A DNA stretch of 42,574 nt, from IMG/VR virus record IMGVR_UViG_3300035698_012750, positions 1 through 42,574 of that record. One strand, given 5' to 3'. The translations under genes and the position numbers were made by a program. Source of the DNA: a virus. Shown in pieces: positions 6,735 through 14,957 of the stretch (position 1 is the first letter of the stretch; each line of letters starts with the position of its first letter). The notes beneath the pieces are model-generated. The model searched no databases. It was not told the origin of the DNA and was given only the letters and a program-made list of their open reading frames with translations.

Positions 6735-8326
6735 TGATGCCAGACGGACCCCAAATTTCTAGTACAGTGTACGGTGGTGCCCGTGTGTCGGACTTCCATT
6801 CGTTCCTGTCGTCGGAGCAAGAGCATGCTGTACGAATTCAACGATATCTTGAGTTCTGGAGACTTTATCGCGGTGGTCATTGGAGCTATGATCGTATGGC
6901 TAACTCTTCCGAGCCGCTGATTACAATAAACTATATTCAAGCAATAGAAGACCTGCACATCAATTTCTTGATGAAGCATGGCTTTGATATCGTAATGCCT
7001 GATCTTCCTGGTACGAAGGAAGACGAGTCAGTCGATCGCGAGTTTATCAAAGTGGCGTTGGATCAGACATGGGAGCGTAACAGCAAACTGAACTGGTGTT
7101 TCGAATGTGGGCAGATGGGTGGGGTGACTGGCGATGTCTTCCTATACTTCTCTTGGGTCGACGATGATCCTCTTTACGATCCGTATGTGCGTGTCGATGT
7201 TCTTCCTTCCCATTATTGTTTCCCTGTTCTTGGTGGCCCTCATGGAGTTGATCGGAAGAAGATAACCGAGTTCTCGATTGTGTTTCCGCAGTATCGTAAC
7301 AGAAAGCCGTTAGACAGGCTTGGATGGAGAGCGGGCACAAATTCTCGCGCAGAGCTGGTCATGAAGGCCGAGGTCTGGACCGCAGAGAAGAAGAGAGTCT
7401 ACGAAGGAAAAGAACTGATTGAGGAAACCGATAACCCATACGGTGAAATTCCGATTGTGCACATTCCCAACTACCCGATCGCCGGTGAGTACTACGGTGC
7501 CTCAGATCTGGTGAATATGGTGAACCTTCAGAAAGAGCTAAACGAGAAAGCGACGGATATTTCGGACGTCATAAATTACCATGGATCGCCTTTGACAGTT
7601 GTGACCGGTGCCCAGGCAAACCAGTTGCAGCGTGGTGCAAACCGTGTATGGTTCTTACCCACGGATACAGATGTCAAGAACCTGGAGCTTCAAGGGGACT
7701 TGAAAGCCAATATTGAGTGGTTTACTACCGTACGCAGAGCCATGTTTGAGATGTCTTCGACTCCGAACAATGCTTTGGGTCAGCACGAGCCTACGAATTC
7801 AGCTGAGGCCGGTGCAGCCATTGCAATCCATTATCTACCGATGCTCGACCGCCGTCGCGTGAAGGAGCAGCTCTATTCTCAAGGACTGCGGCTGGCCAAT
7901 CGGATGATCCTGAAGATCCTGGAGTTGAAAGACCCGAAGTTCTACGCCGAGATGGAGAAGCTACCGGTCACAGCACCTCAGAGGTATAGAACTGATGTGG
8001 TGTACCCGGAGCCGTTCCCGCGCAATGAGGAACTGGAACTGGAGAAGCTAGAAACCAAACTACGCCTGAGCCTCACTACGCGTATACGTGCCTTACGCGA
8101 CCTGGGCCACGGCGAGGAAGATGCTAAGCGTATCGTAGAGGAAGCCTTGGCCGAAAAGATCAAAGACTTGGAGATGTCATTCCAAGTAGAGGATCCGATG
8201 CTTGGCGGATTCGGTACAAGTTTCGGGGCCGGTACTGGGAAGGGTAACCCACATCCCAAGAGGCCAAACCCAGACTCGCAGGGCGAGAAGAAATCACGTA
8301 ATACCGAGAAGAAGAGCACACTGTGA
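6734..8326 (+). CDS. Portal protein (SPP1 gp6-like), 530 aa
   Basis: The portal forms the dodecameric ring at one capsid vertex through which DNA enters and to which TerL and the neck attach. The length and layout fit the gp6-like portal family. There is an N-terminal segment with FWRLYRGGHWS and ITINYIQAIED, and a central part with GEIPIVHIPNYPIAGEYYGASDLVNMV. A crown and stem region contains MFEMSSTPNNALG and TNSAEAGAAIAIHYLPMLDRR, typical of portals. A charged helical C-terminus ends in a disordered, basic Gly/Pro/Lys tail. It follows terL and precedes a MuF-like gene, the classic order. The start overlaps the previous stop by one base; a second ATG at 6737 gives the same protein minus Met. 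Confidence 0.9.
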   Translation: MMPDGPQISSTVYGGARVSDFHSFLSSEQEHAVRIQRYLEFWRLYRGGHWSYDRMANSSEPLITINYIQAIEDLHINFLMKHGFDIVMPDLPGTKEDESVDREFIKVALDQTWERNSKLNWCFECGQMGGVTGDVFLYFSWVDDDPLYDPYVRVDVLPSHYCFPVLGGPHGVDRKKITEFSIVFPQYRNRKPLDRLGWRAGTNSRAELVMKAEVWTAEKKRVYEGKELIEETDNPYGEIPIVHIPNYPIAGEYYGASDLVNMVNLQKELNEKATDISDVINYHGSPLTVVTGAQANQLQRGANRVWFLPTDTDVKNLELQGDLKANIEWFTTVRRAMFEMSSTPNNALGQHEPTNSAEAGAAIAIHYLPMLDRRRVKEQLYSQGLRLANRMILKILELKDPKFYAEMEKLPVTAPQRYRTDVVYPEPFPRNEELELEKLETKLRLSLTTRIRALRDLGHGEEDAKRIVEEALAEKIKDLEMSFQVEDPMLGGFGTSFGAGTGKGNPHPKRPNPDSQGEKKSRNTEKKSTL

Positions 8327-9150
8327 TAATACTAGAGGACGCTGTACCAGTCTCACGACAGATAATTTCAGCGGGGTCTACTGGCCTGAGAACAGACTTC
8401 AGTGAACTGGTACGGCGTTCGATCCTATACAGTCGGCAGAGCCGATCAATCTTTGAATGGGCTTACATTAGACTATCACGAATTGAATACCTACTCGGGA
8501 CTGTCGGCGGTACTGTTCTATACCTCGCCGAGGCTGGGAGCATTCTGAATATGATGTTCAGTGATCTGCGGTCTTACGTAGGTGATGGATTGGTAGAATC
8601 TGGGTATGTGGTTCGAGGTGTATACGGTACAACATATCCAGAGCTAGCGAGTACATCGGATGATGTGGTGGCATTATCCGAATCATGGTTCAATAAGCCA
8701 CGCCATGGAAAGACACTAGACGGACGGTTCAGTCGCAGGGCTAGACTAGCTCAGCGGTATCTATCACATGCGATTCCACTCCACAAAGATCACCCAGCCA
8801 AATTCAGAAAATTCCTACGCTCCTTCTTCTTGGGCGATGTTGTCGGACCTGGACCCGCTACCGGTGGGTCTATGTACCAGTACGGGCAGCTTGCCACCTT
8901 TACAGAAATGCACGCATTCAAACAGTTCTTTTCTAAGCGACTAGTGTCGAAGTCAAGTATTGGATGGGCACACTGGCGCCTTAGTAGTTGGCATAAGTGG
9001 TATGGTGGACAAGAGATCTGTGAGCAGTACGCTGGTAGTTACACTACTGGTGCACCTTCCTCGTTGGATAATCGTGGCTTGTTTCATATAGATAGCATTC
9101 CTGCGCATCCTCATCCCAACTGCGCCTGTTACATAGAACCAGCATTTTAA
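8323..9150 (+). CDS. MuF-like minor head protein, 275 aa
   Basis: The gene starts with GTG 8323, overlapping the portal stop by 4 nt (GTGA). The C-terminus has the signature of the Mu gpF/SPP1 gp7 minor head family: WRLSSWHKWYGGQEICEQYAG, a variable loop, then IPAHPHPNCACYIEPAF. The HP-x-C-x-C ending and an upstream Cys probably form a structural metal or disulfide site. Its place directly after portal agrees. Such proteins sit inside the capsid near the portal, and some are ejected with DNA. The N-terminal 200 residues show no extra enzymatic domain. No ATG alternative with a better ribosome site was found. Confidence 0.75.
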   Translation: MIILEDAVPVSRQIISAGSTGLRTDFSELVRRSILYSRQSRSIFEWAYIRLSRIEYLLGTVGGTVLYLAEAGSILNMMFSDLRSYVGDGLVESGYVVRGVYGTTYPELASTSDDVVALSESWFNKPRHGKTLDGRFSRRARLAQRYLSHAIPLHKDHPAKFRKFLRSFFLGDVVGPGPATGGSMYQYGQLATFTEMHAFKQFFSKRLVSKSSIGWAHWRLSSWHKWYGGQEICEQYAGSYTTGAPSSLDNRGLFHIDSIPAHPHPNCACYIEPAF

Positions 9151-9174
9151 TTCAGTAGGCAGGTTTGAATTTAG

Positions 9175-9203
9175 TTGACAAGATACAAATAACCTGCGAT
9201 ATA
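9175..9203 (+). promoter_or_regulatory. Sigma70-like promoter before the head-shell genes
   Basis: A consensus -35 TTGACA (9175-9180) is followed after 17 nt by GATATA (9198-9203) carrying a TG extension at 9195-9196. TATACA at 9200 is an alternative -10 with a longer spacer. It lies in the 127-nt gap between the minor head gene and the small basic gene at 9278, where transcription of scaffold and capsid protein would be boosted. The -10 match is only moderate, but the same arrangement recurs at 42401. Confidence 0.6.
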
Positions 9204-9208
9204 CAAAG

Positions 9209-9224
9209 GTAGGTGCTAACCTAC
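9209..9224 (+). promoter_or_regulatory. 5'-terminal hairpin GTAGGT-GCTA-ACCTAC
   Basis: This is a perfect 6-bp stem with a 4-nt loop placed where transcription from the 9175 promoter should begin. A hairpin of the same size and shape occurs at 42440-42455 after the other promoter. It could protect the 5' end of a late mRNA or, as a 16-bp dyad in DNA, serve as an operator. It is 53 nt before the next start codon, so it does not mask the ribosome site. Confidence 0.5.
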
Positions 9225-9277
9225 GCTAGACATGCCCCACCGTTGACCGTCTGAATAATACAAACTGGAGGTTCATT

Positions 9278-9484
9278 ATGAGCAATCGAAGTGCTGGTAA
9301 AGTCAGCGATGGCAACAGTGGGTCGGTCCACCGTGGTTCGCGTGGTAAGATCACTGTCTTTCGCTACAACAAAGGTATGCGTGACAACCGGGTTGTTGGT
9401 GGTAGTGGAAAATACGACAATTCCACTGTTGATGGTGACCTGACCCTCATTCGTAAGGCGAAGTTCAACGATCGTTCTGCGTAA
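9278..9484 (+). CDS. Small basic Gly/Ser-rich protein, 68 aa
   Basis: GGAGG (TGGAGGTTCATT) precedes the ATG with good spacing. The product (MSNRSAGKVSDGNSG...KFNDRSA) is basic and rich in Gly, Ser, Asn and Arg, low in hydrophobics, and probably mostly beta or disordered. It is the first gene after the promoter at 9175 and precedes scaffold and capsid protein, so high late expression is expected. A capsid decoration or DNA-associated role is possible, but there is no recognisable family. Confidence 0.75.
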   Translation: MSNRSAGKVSDGNSGSVHRGSRGKITVFRYNKGMRDNRVVGGSGKYDNSTVDGDLTLIRKAKFNDRSA

Positions 9485-9528
9485 GTTGGACCAGTTACTC
9501 GGCTTTAACAAAATTATAGGAGCAAGAC

Positions 9529-10392
9529 ATGCCCGATACAGATCCCAAGAAAACAACTGATGACGCTGATACTGGTGACAATGCACCGGTAGGCGGCGAC
9601 AAACCGGACACCAAGACAGATGTTCCAAACACAAGTGATAACCTCACCATGACGAAGGAAGATCTGAATGAACTGCTGAATAAGGTGCGTGGAGACGAGA
9701 AACGGTTACGGTACACAGCAATTGACCAGTACACAGCCAAGATCACAGAAACAGAAAAAGAAAAGGCTGAATTGGTTGCGAGGATAGCAGAACTGGAAAA
9801 TGCTGCACCGTCAGCCGCTGCTAAAGACGATGACCCAACAATCGAGGCTTCGACACCGAAGTCGGATACACCAAAGAAGACACAGAAAACAGACACGCCC
9901 TCTACTACGACAGAGCCGCAGACAATTGATATAGAGGCCATCAAGGCCGAACTCGCTGCAAACATGAAGGTTCAGATCGAAGCCGTTCGTGATGAAGCAG
10001 CACTCCAGATACATCTTGCTAAACTGGATACGTACAAAGCTGAGTCAATTAGCAAGTCTGGTTTGGATGACATTTTTGTGGACATGGTGCAGGGTGACAC
10101 GAAAGAAGAGATTGACGCTTCTGTAGTCAATGCGACTCAGAAGCAGACACAGGCGGAAGAACGATGGGCCAGTAAGCGTCGTGAAGAACTTGGAGACTTG
10201 GTACCAAGCGGTGGATTCAATCCTGGTACTACACAACCTGAGTTTGGCGATGAAATTGGTAACTTCAATCCGCAGGACCGCCAACGTCTGGCGCGTATCC
10301 GTGATAATGGCGATTTCCTTGCCATTAAGGATAAACTCTTGAAGGGAGCCGAGCAGCTTGTCCGAGGACAGACACGACGCAAACAGCGTTAA
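9529..10392 (+). CDS. Capsid scaffolding protein (probable), 287 aa
   Basis: The gene starts at an ATG with ATAGGAGCAAG upstream and lies 29 nt before the major capsid gene, the usual scaffold position. The first 45 residues are acidic and disordered (Asp, Thr, Pro). Residues 45-90 form a Glu/Lys-rich coiled coil (ITETEKEKAELVARIAELEN), followed by a second low-complexity Asp/Thr/Pro linker and a helical region around 125-180. The C-terminus is basic (LVRGQTRRKQR), as in scaffolds whose C-terminal helix binds the capsid shell. No protease motif is visible. Assignment rests on composition and position. Confidence 0.75.
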   Translation: MPDTDPKKTTDDADTGDNAPVGGDKPDTKTDVPNTSDNLTMTKEDLNELLNKVRGDEKRLRYTAIDQYTAKITETEKEKAELVARIAELENAAPSAAAKDDDPTIEASTPKSDTPKKTQKTDTPSTTTEPQTIDIEAIKAELAANMKVQIEAVRDEAALQIHLAKLDTYKAESISKSGLDDIFVDMVQGDTKEEIDASVVNATQKQTQAEERWASKRREELGDLVPSGGFNPGTTQPEFGDEIGNFNPQDRQRLARIRDNGDFLAIKDKLLKGAEQLVRGQTRRKQR

Positions 10393-10421
10393 TTGGACAA
10401 CCTGAACGGAGGTAACTAGAG

Positions 10422-11399
10422 ATGCCTAATAGTCCTGTTTATACCGGTTACTCGACCGTAGGAAACATTGTTTCTATTCCACAAATCTATCTTGATATCT
10501 ACTCGATGGAACTGGAACACAATGCCCTTCCTATCATGCGGTTCGAAGAGTATGCGGTAAAGAAGACTGAATTGGAGAAGGGCAAGGGAGACAAGATAGT
10601 CTTTACGCGCTTCGGAGATATCGAACGTGGCGGTGCCTTGAAAGAAGACACCCCGCTGGTCGAGCGCAACATGCAAGCCGCTCAGTACAGCGTGACTGTG
10701 ACTGAGTACGGTAATGCAGTCGGCGTAACTGAGAAAGGTCTTCAGCTTTCCTTCTTCGACACAATGGAAGAGGCAGCGTATCTGCTGGGTCGTGACTATG
10801 CGATCACAATGGATCTGATGCTGCGTGATACCATTCTTGGTACTTCCAATGTCATCTTCCCCAACGACAAAGCAACCCGTGCTGCTCTTGATCCTGTGTT
10901 GGATTTCTTCGATGTCGAAGTTATTCGTGATGCAGTAGAGTGGCTGTCGACGCAGAATGCACCGAAGTTCAACAACGACTTCTACCTGTGTTTCCTGCAT
11001 CCGCATCAAGTCGCTCATCTGAGGCGTGATCCGGACTGGATCGCCGCCAACAACTACGCCAACACTCGACGCCTGTTCACCGATGAAGTCGGTCGCTGGG
11101 AAGACGTTGTGTTTATCGCGACTACGCAGATGACCAACGGCGCGGCTGCTGCAAGCTCGGATTCCTATGACACTGTCCTCGACGCCGCGGCGACGAAGGG
11201 TGGGACGGTAACCGGTGGTGATGTCTATCAGTCCGTTATCATTGGTGACGGCGCGTACGGTATGGCGACCGCATTGCCTGTCGAACTGCGCGATTCTGGT
11301 CCGCAGGATTATGGTCGTAAGCATGGTATCGCATGGTACGGACTTATGGGTGCCAACTTGCTGAACGAAGACCATTCCGTGCGTGTTGAGACTGTATAA
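10422..11399 (+). CDS. Major capsid protein, N4-gp56 family, 325 aa
   Basis: The protein matches the N4 gp56-type HK97-fold capsid family. Residues 190-206 (FLHPHQVAHLRRDPDWI), 211-229 (NYANTRRLFTDEVGRWEDV), and near the end LPVELRDSGPQDYGRKHG and IAWYGLMGANLLNEDHSVR follow the family's conserved C-terminal signature. The N-terminal part has the usual KGKGDKIVFTRFGDIERGG segment. The length is ordinary for the family. ACGGAGGTAAC is a strong ribosome site. A capsid of this type with a contractile tail is less common than its podovirus use, but the following sheath gene makes the combination clear. Confidence 0.95.
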   Translation: MPNSPVYTGYSTVGNIVSIPQIYLDIYSMELEHNALPIMRFEEYAVKKTELEKGKGDKIVFTRFGDIERGGALKEDTPLVERNMQAAQYSVTVTEYGNAVGVTEKGLQLSFFDTMEEAAYLLGRDYAITMDLMLRDTILGTSNVIFPNDKATRAALDPVLDFFDVEVIRDAVEWLSTQNAPKFNNDFYLCFLHPHQVAHLRRDPDWIAANNYANTRRLFTDEVGRWEDVVFIATTQMTNGAAAASSDSYDTVLDAAATKGGTVTGGDVYQSVIIGDGAYGMATALPVELRDSGPQDYGRKHGIAWYGLMGANLLNEDHSVRVETV

Positions 11400-11419
11400 G
11401 TCTCACGAAGGAGTTTCAA

Positions 11420-12061
11420 ATGACCGGTAAGGGCAAACATAAATCAGATACGACGAAGTCAGATCGATCACTGGATCCGGAGATTGATGATGAAACGAAA
11501 AGTAAACCTAGCAGAAGCAGGAAGAAAGCTGGATCAGATGAAGAAGACGGGAAAGAAAACACCGCTTCAGATTCTGATACAGCAGACGATGTCTCGGCTA
11601 GTAAAGACGACTTCGGCTCCGCTAAGAAAGATAGCACTGCAGATGTTCCTAAAGGCGCATCAACAGTCACAGAGGAACCGGAAGTAACTGAATCATCGTT
11701 GCCTGAGACACCGGAGGAAACGATCGATAACATTGCCAAGCAGTCGAAGAAGGCGAAGTCTCCTGTCAATGTGATCAAAGATCCATCGGAGAAGGTGATT
11801 CGGCGAGGTAAAGTTATTGTTGATGAGAAGAAGCTCAACCTTCCGGATCCGGATGATGTGTCTGCTATTCCGTCAAAATCTCTCCTGGCTCCGCGGGCAA
11901 TCCGTAGCGGTAGTGAAGAGGACTGGATTACTGTTCGTCATCTGGTAACTGATCGAAAGTTGTATGGTACACGAGTGTACGCGTTCACCAAAGATGAGAT
12001 AGGCAAACTTCCACGTGAAGTTGCTTATCACTTCAAGAGTGCAGGGAAAGTGACGTTCTAA
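11420..12061 (+). CDS. Acidic, partly disordered head-associated protein, 213 aa
   Basis: GAAGGAG precedes the ATG. Residues 1-120 are low-complexity Asp, Ser, Lys, Thr and Glu and almost surely disordered. The last 50 residues look folded (WITVRHLVTDRKLYGTRVYAF, ending PREVAYHFKSAGKVTF). A linker with PSEKVIRRGKVIVDEKK joins them. The position right after the capsid gene suggests a capsid or neck accessory protein, such as a decoration protein with a long arm. The stop overlaps the next start (TAATG). Confidence 0.7.
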   Translation: MTGKGKHKSDTTKSDRSLDPEIDDETKSKPSRSRKKAGSDEEDGKENTASDSDTADDVSASKDDFGSAKKDSTADVPKGASTVTEEPEVTESSLPETPEETIDNIAKQSKKAKSPVNVIKDPSEKVIRRGKVIVDEKKLNLPDPDDVSAIPSKSLLAPRAIRSGSEEDWITVRHLVTDRKLYGTRVYAFTKDEIGKLPREVAYHFKSAGKVTF

Positions 12062-12891
12062 TGGCCGACAAACGTGATTTGCTGAGACAAGTGAGATCAG
12101 CGGTACATGATCCTGATCCCCCGCCCTCTTTCAGAGATGCGGTGATCTACAGCGATGAGCCGTATGTCGATGCGTTGCATTTTGCTCTGAACAAGTTGAA
12201 TCTTGACTTGAGAAATCTAACCGATTTCTTGCCACTTCCTCCCTGGACTTTCACAGCCATACCTGAGACTCTCACATTCCTACTGATAAAGCTGGCTACC
12301 ATCCAGATGGCGCAGATGCGAGGAGCAGAAGCCGCAGGGTCTGTATCAGTACAGACTGAGGCCGCTGCTTCCGGTATCCAAGAAATTGAGATGCCTGATC
12401 TTCGGGTTAAGGAGCATAATCAATCTACTGGAGCATCCGACACTTATGGTCCTGGCTACTGGCGGATGATGTGGGATAGATTACAGAAGGAGTACGACGA
12501 CGAGAAGCGTAGTTTGGTCAATGACCAATCACCGTTCAAGGGACAGATACAGCAAGGTGTCATGCAGCGTTACAGCGTTCGCACTGGTGCACTGGCTCGG
12601 AAGGAACTTGATCGAGGACTACCGGCGTCGACCCTTTCTGTGAGTTTTGTATCTCCAACCGTCTCGGCGGAGTGGGCCAAAGTTTATGATGACACATTCC
12701 AGTACTACCGGTTGTACCATCAAGCACCTGGAAGTGATTCAGAAACTGTGACTACACTGTACAGCAATCACGATGATTCATATGAATGGGATTCAAGTTT
12801 AGCTGTAGGTCAGCATTTGTTCTGGCTCGACGCGGTGAACATGAATGACATCGCTACTCGTAGTAATATCGTTCGCATGGACATCGAATAA
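12061..12891 (+). CDS. Head-tail connector/neck protein with FN3-like C-terminus, 276 aa
   Basis: The N-terminal 175 residues are mostly helical (SDEPYVDALHFALNKLNLDL, FTAIPETLTFLLIKLATIQ), similar in layout to portal-adaptor proteins. The last 85 residues read as a single fibronectin-type-III-like beta sandwich: LSVSFVSPTVSAEWAKV, then YYRLYHQAPG, then SLAVGQHLFWLDAVN and SNIVRMDIE. FN3 domains on head and neck proteins are thought to aid weak surface binding. The gene position after the capsid genes and before the neck genes supports the adaptor role. No sequence family is firmly recognised. Confidence 0.6.
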   Translation: MADKRDLLRQVRSAVHDPDPPPSFRDAVIYSDEPYVDALHFALNKLNLDLRNLTDFLPLPPWTFTAIPETLTFLLIKLATIQMAQMRGAEAAGSVSVQTEAAASGIQEIEMPDLRVKEHNQSTGASDTYGPGYWRMMWDRLQKEYDDEKRSLVNDQSPFKGQIQQGVMQRYSVRTGALARKELDRGLPASTLSVSFVSPTVSAEWAKVYDDTFQYYRLYHQAPGSDSETVTTLYSNHDDSYEWDSSLAVGQHLFWLDAVNMNDIATRSNIVRMDIE

Positions 12892-13340
12892 TGGGTTTGA
12901 CGCAAACGTCAGTGCTGACGAAAGTTGACACAACATTGAGCCTTGCACCCATTGGATATGGTACACAACTCTATGTCTTGAAGTACAGCGGTAAAGAAGC
13001 AATTCGAGATAATCCGTTTAACTATGCCCCTCCTGGTTTCGATGATCCTTTGCTGGCAGTTGGCCGGGGTATTGTTAAACCTTCTGCAGAGGTTGTATCA
13101 CGGTACGGAGGTTCGACTAAGAAGTACGACCTATTGGTTCTTATGTCGAGGTTGGAGTTGATTCGTCGGTTCCCAAGTGCTGAAGAGAATGCATGGATCA
13201 CTGAGAACGATCGTATTCAGTTTCGTGGCAATGTGTACTTGATATCAATAGCGAAGCCCACTGGGCAGATGCAGGACTACTGTACAATGATGGCTCTCTT
13301 TTGCAACACTGCAAAGGGCCAGGGTTTGGAGAAGCCATAA
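12891..13340 (+). CDS. Neck/head-closure protein (probable), 149 aa
   Basis: The ATG overlaps the upstream TAA. The mixed alpha/beta protein has RIQFRGNVYLISIAKPTGQMQDY near the end, resembling head-tail stopper proteins in which a beta barrel carries a D-x-I/V-x-F/Y-x-G-x-x-Y pattern. The size is typical of this class. The placement, third gene after the capsid protein and before the tail genes, is what mainly supports the assignment; a tail-completion role is also possible. Confidence 0.55.
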   Translation: MGLTQTSVLTKVDTTLSLAPIGYGTQLYVLKYSGKEAIRDNPFNYAPPGFDDPLLAVGRGIVKPSAEVVSRYGGSTKKYDLLVLMSRLELIRRFPSAEENAWITENDRIQFRGNVYLISIAKPTGQMQDYCTMMALFCNTAKGQGLEKP

Positions 13341-14059
13341 TGGCCACTCAACTTGGATTAAAACTTACTGCGGAGATACATCCCACAAAGTGGAATGTAG
13401 AGACTCGGCGGATGTTGGCATCCTTGTCTGCGGGCAGCATGGACAATCCGATCATCGGTACGTATGCATCCTTATTTGGTGATCTTTGCTTTGATTCATA
13501 CGCGCTGTTGCTTGAAGTGATGGGCACAATGGGCGATGCAAAGCCTGTTAAAGACAGCACCATGGAATTCCGTGAAAGGGTGCATCATTCTACTGTAGCG
13601 GGAGGGACTAAAAGCGGTATAAGTCATTTGCCGCCTTCTTCCATGTCGCGTAGGTCGTTAGTCTTTACCAGTGGTTATCGTAGTTCAGTATTGTACTCGA
13701 TGAAACGGTACGGATCAAAGATGGTATTTCGGATATACCCAGATCCAAATGCAACCCATATCTACATTGGTAAGAATGGGCGGCAGTTGACCTCAATACC
13801 TGTCATTGAGTTGGCGGATAGGTTAGAGCAGTATAACCCTCACTGGGAGCCTGCATTCAAACTTATTCCATTTCTACCTGCATGGAATAAGCTTCGTAAT
13901 GGACCGATGACGTCAGTGTTGACGTCTAATAAGTCTGTGTTCCCAGTGAATAGTGCAATTCCGAGTGACACGTTTGCGTTCCGGCGAGCGAGGCGACTCC
14001 AGCGTGGAGGAGCTACGTCTGAGACAGATTATGCGAAGATGCTTTGGACAACGAAGTAA
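13340..14059 (+). CDS. Neck or tail-completion protein (unrecognised family), 239 aa
   Basis: The start at ATG 13340 overlaps the previous stop (TAATG). The frame is open earlier to 13301, but inside the upstream gene. The product has conserved-looking segments such as LPPSSMSRRSLVFTSGYRSS and FRIYPDPNATHIYIGKNGR, a Trp/Pro-rich region (PHWEPAFKLIPFLPAWNKL) and a basic C-terminus (RRARRLQRGG). The mid-size protein between a head-closure gene and a tail-terminator-like gene suggests part of the neck. No motif assigns a precise function. Confidence 0.6.
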   Translation: MATQLGLKLTAEIHPTKWNVETRRMLASLSAGSMDNPIIGTYASLFGDLCFDSYALLLEVMGTMGDAKPVKDSTMEFRERVHHSTVAGGTKSGISHLPPSSMSRRSLVFTSGYRSSVLYSMKRYGSKMVFRIYPDPNATHIYIGKNGRQLTSIPVIELADRLEQYNPHWEPAFKLIPFLPAWNKLRNGPMTSVLTSNKSVFPVNSAIPSDTFAFRRARRLQRGGATSETDYAKMLWTTK

Positions 14060-14907
14060 TGACTAATTTTGCACATTTAGCACAATTTCCAAACTACGTG
14101 GTCGAGGACATCGACTGGGCTTGGAAAGATCTTCTGGAGAAGGTTAAAGTGCTGTCGGATGGTACACCAGTACCTGTGCATTTAGAGGCCCAGAATCCTG
14201 AAGCCTACAAAGAAGATATCCCATGCATCGGAGTGCGTCTGGTAACCATGGTTCCGGACTATAATTCGTACGAAGGTTGGAATGAAATGCCGGTTGGCTA
14301 TACACGAGATAGCCAAGGGTTCCCGATGCACGAGGCATATCAGCGCCAACCTGAGCATTACATTATCCAGTACGAAGTTTTTGCATTGTCGGGTAACCCG
14401 CTACATGATCGTGAGTTGACGTTGAAGATTGGTATGATCTTGACACCGAGGCCGGTTTTACGGCTCACACATGCAGAGGGTAATCCAGTTCTTCAAGGGT
14501 TTCAGCAGCCTTACAAGTTGATTGCAGATCGCGATGTGTTCGTTGATCGTACTGATGAAGAAGGCGAACAGCGATTATACAATAAAGTTTGGCTGTACAA
14601 TGTCCCGGTCGATCTTCCACATCCGGAGGTCGGCTTGGAAGCTGTAGCACAGGTAACCGAGTGGCGAGGAATTGCCCCACCGGTCAACGGCACAGTTGTT
14701 TCAGGGACTGGGGATGATACTGGTGACGATTCGAGTCATGATGATAACAATCATACTGGAGTGTCCTTATCTATTGGGCGTGGGCCAGCTGATCCGTCAG
14801 ATGCATCTGAATTAGATCTTCCGATGGATTCTGTTGACATACCTGAAGAATTAAGGGATACTGCGGTTAAGGTTACTGTAACCGATTATGACGAAGACAC
14901 AGATTAA
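14059..14907 (+). CDS. Tail terminator/completion-like protein, 282 aa
   Basis: The ATG overlaps the upstream TAA (TAATG). The first 200 residues alternate strands and helices and include PCIGVRLVTMVPDYNSYEG, HYIIQYEVFALSGNPLHDRE and a LILTPRPVLRL-like strand, compatible with the tail terminator fold that caps the tube and sheath. The last 75 residues are acidic and low complexity (Gly, Asp, Ser, Thr) and probably disordered. The location immediately before the sheath gene fits a tail terminator. Family assignment is tentative. Confidence 0.6.
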   Translation: MTNFAHLAQFPNYVVEDIDWAWKDLLEKVKVLSDGTPVPVHLEAQNPEAYKEDIPCIGVRLVTMVPDYNSYEGWNEMPVGYTRDSQGFPMHEAYQRQPEHYIIQYEVFALSGNPLHDRELTLKIGMILTPRPVLRLTHAEGNPVLQGFQQPYKLIADRDVFVDRTDEEGEQRLYNKVWLYNVPVDLPHPEVGLEAVAQVTEWRGIAPPVNGTVVSGTGDDTGDDSSHDDNNHTGVSLSIGRGPADPSDASELDLPMDSVDIPEELRDTAVKVTVTDYDEDTD

Positions 14908-14957
14908 ACACGGGCGTCACAACCATAACATTTTGGCAACTGAACGAGGAGGTTGAA

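Noticed and set aside
9149-9171. Short inverted repeat AATTCA/TGAATT before the 9175 promoter
   Set aside because: Six A/T-rich pairs with an 11-nt spacer are expected by chance, and no T-tract follows.
10416-11375. 319-residue open frame antisense to the capsid gene
   Set aside because: The sense strand is an unmistakable capsid protein; the antisense product has no family features or ribosome site.
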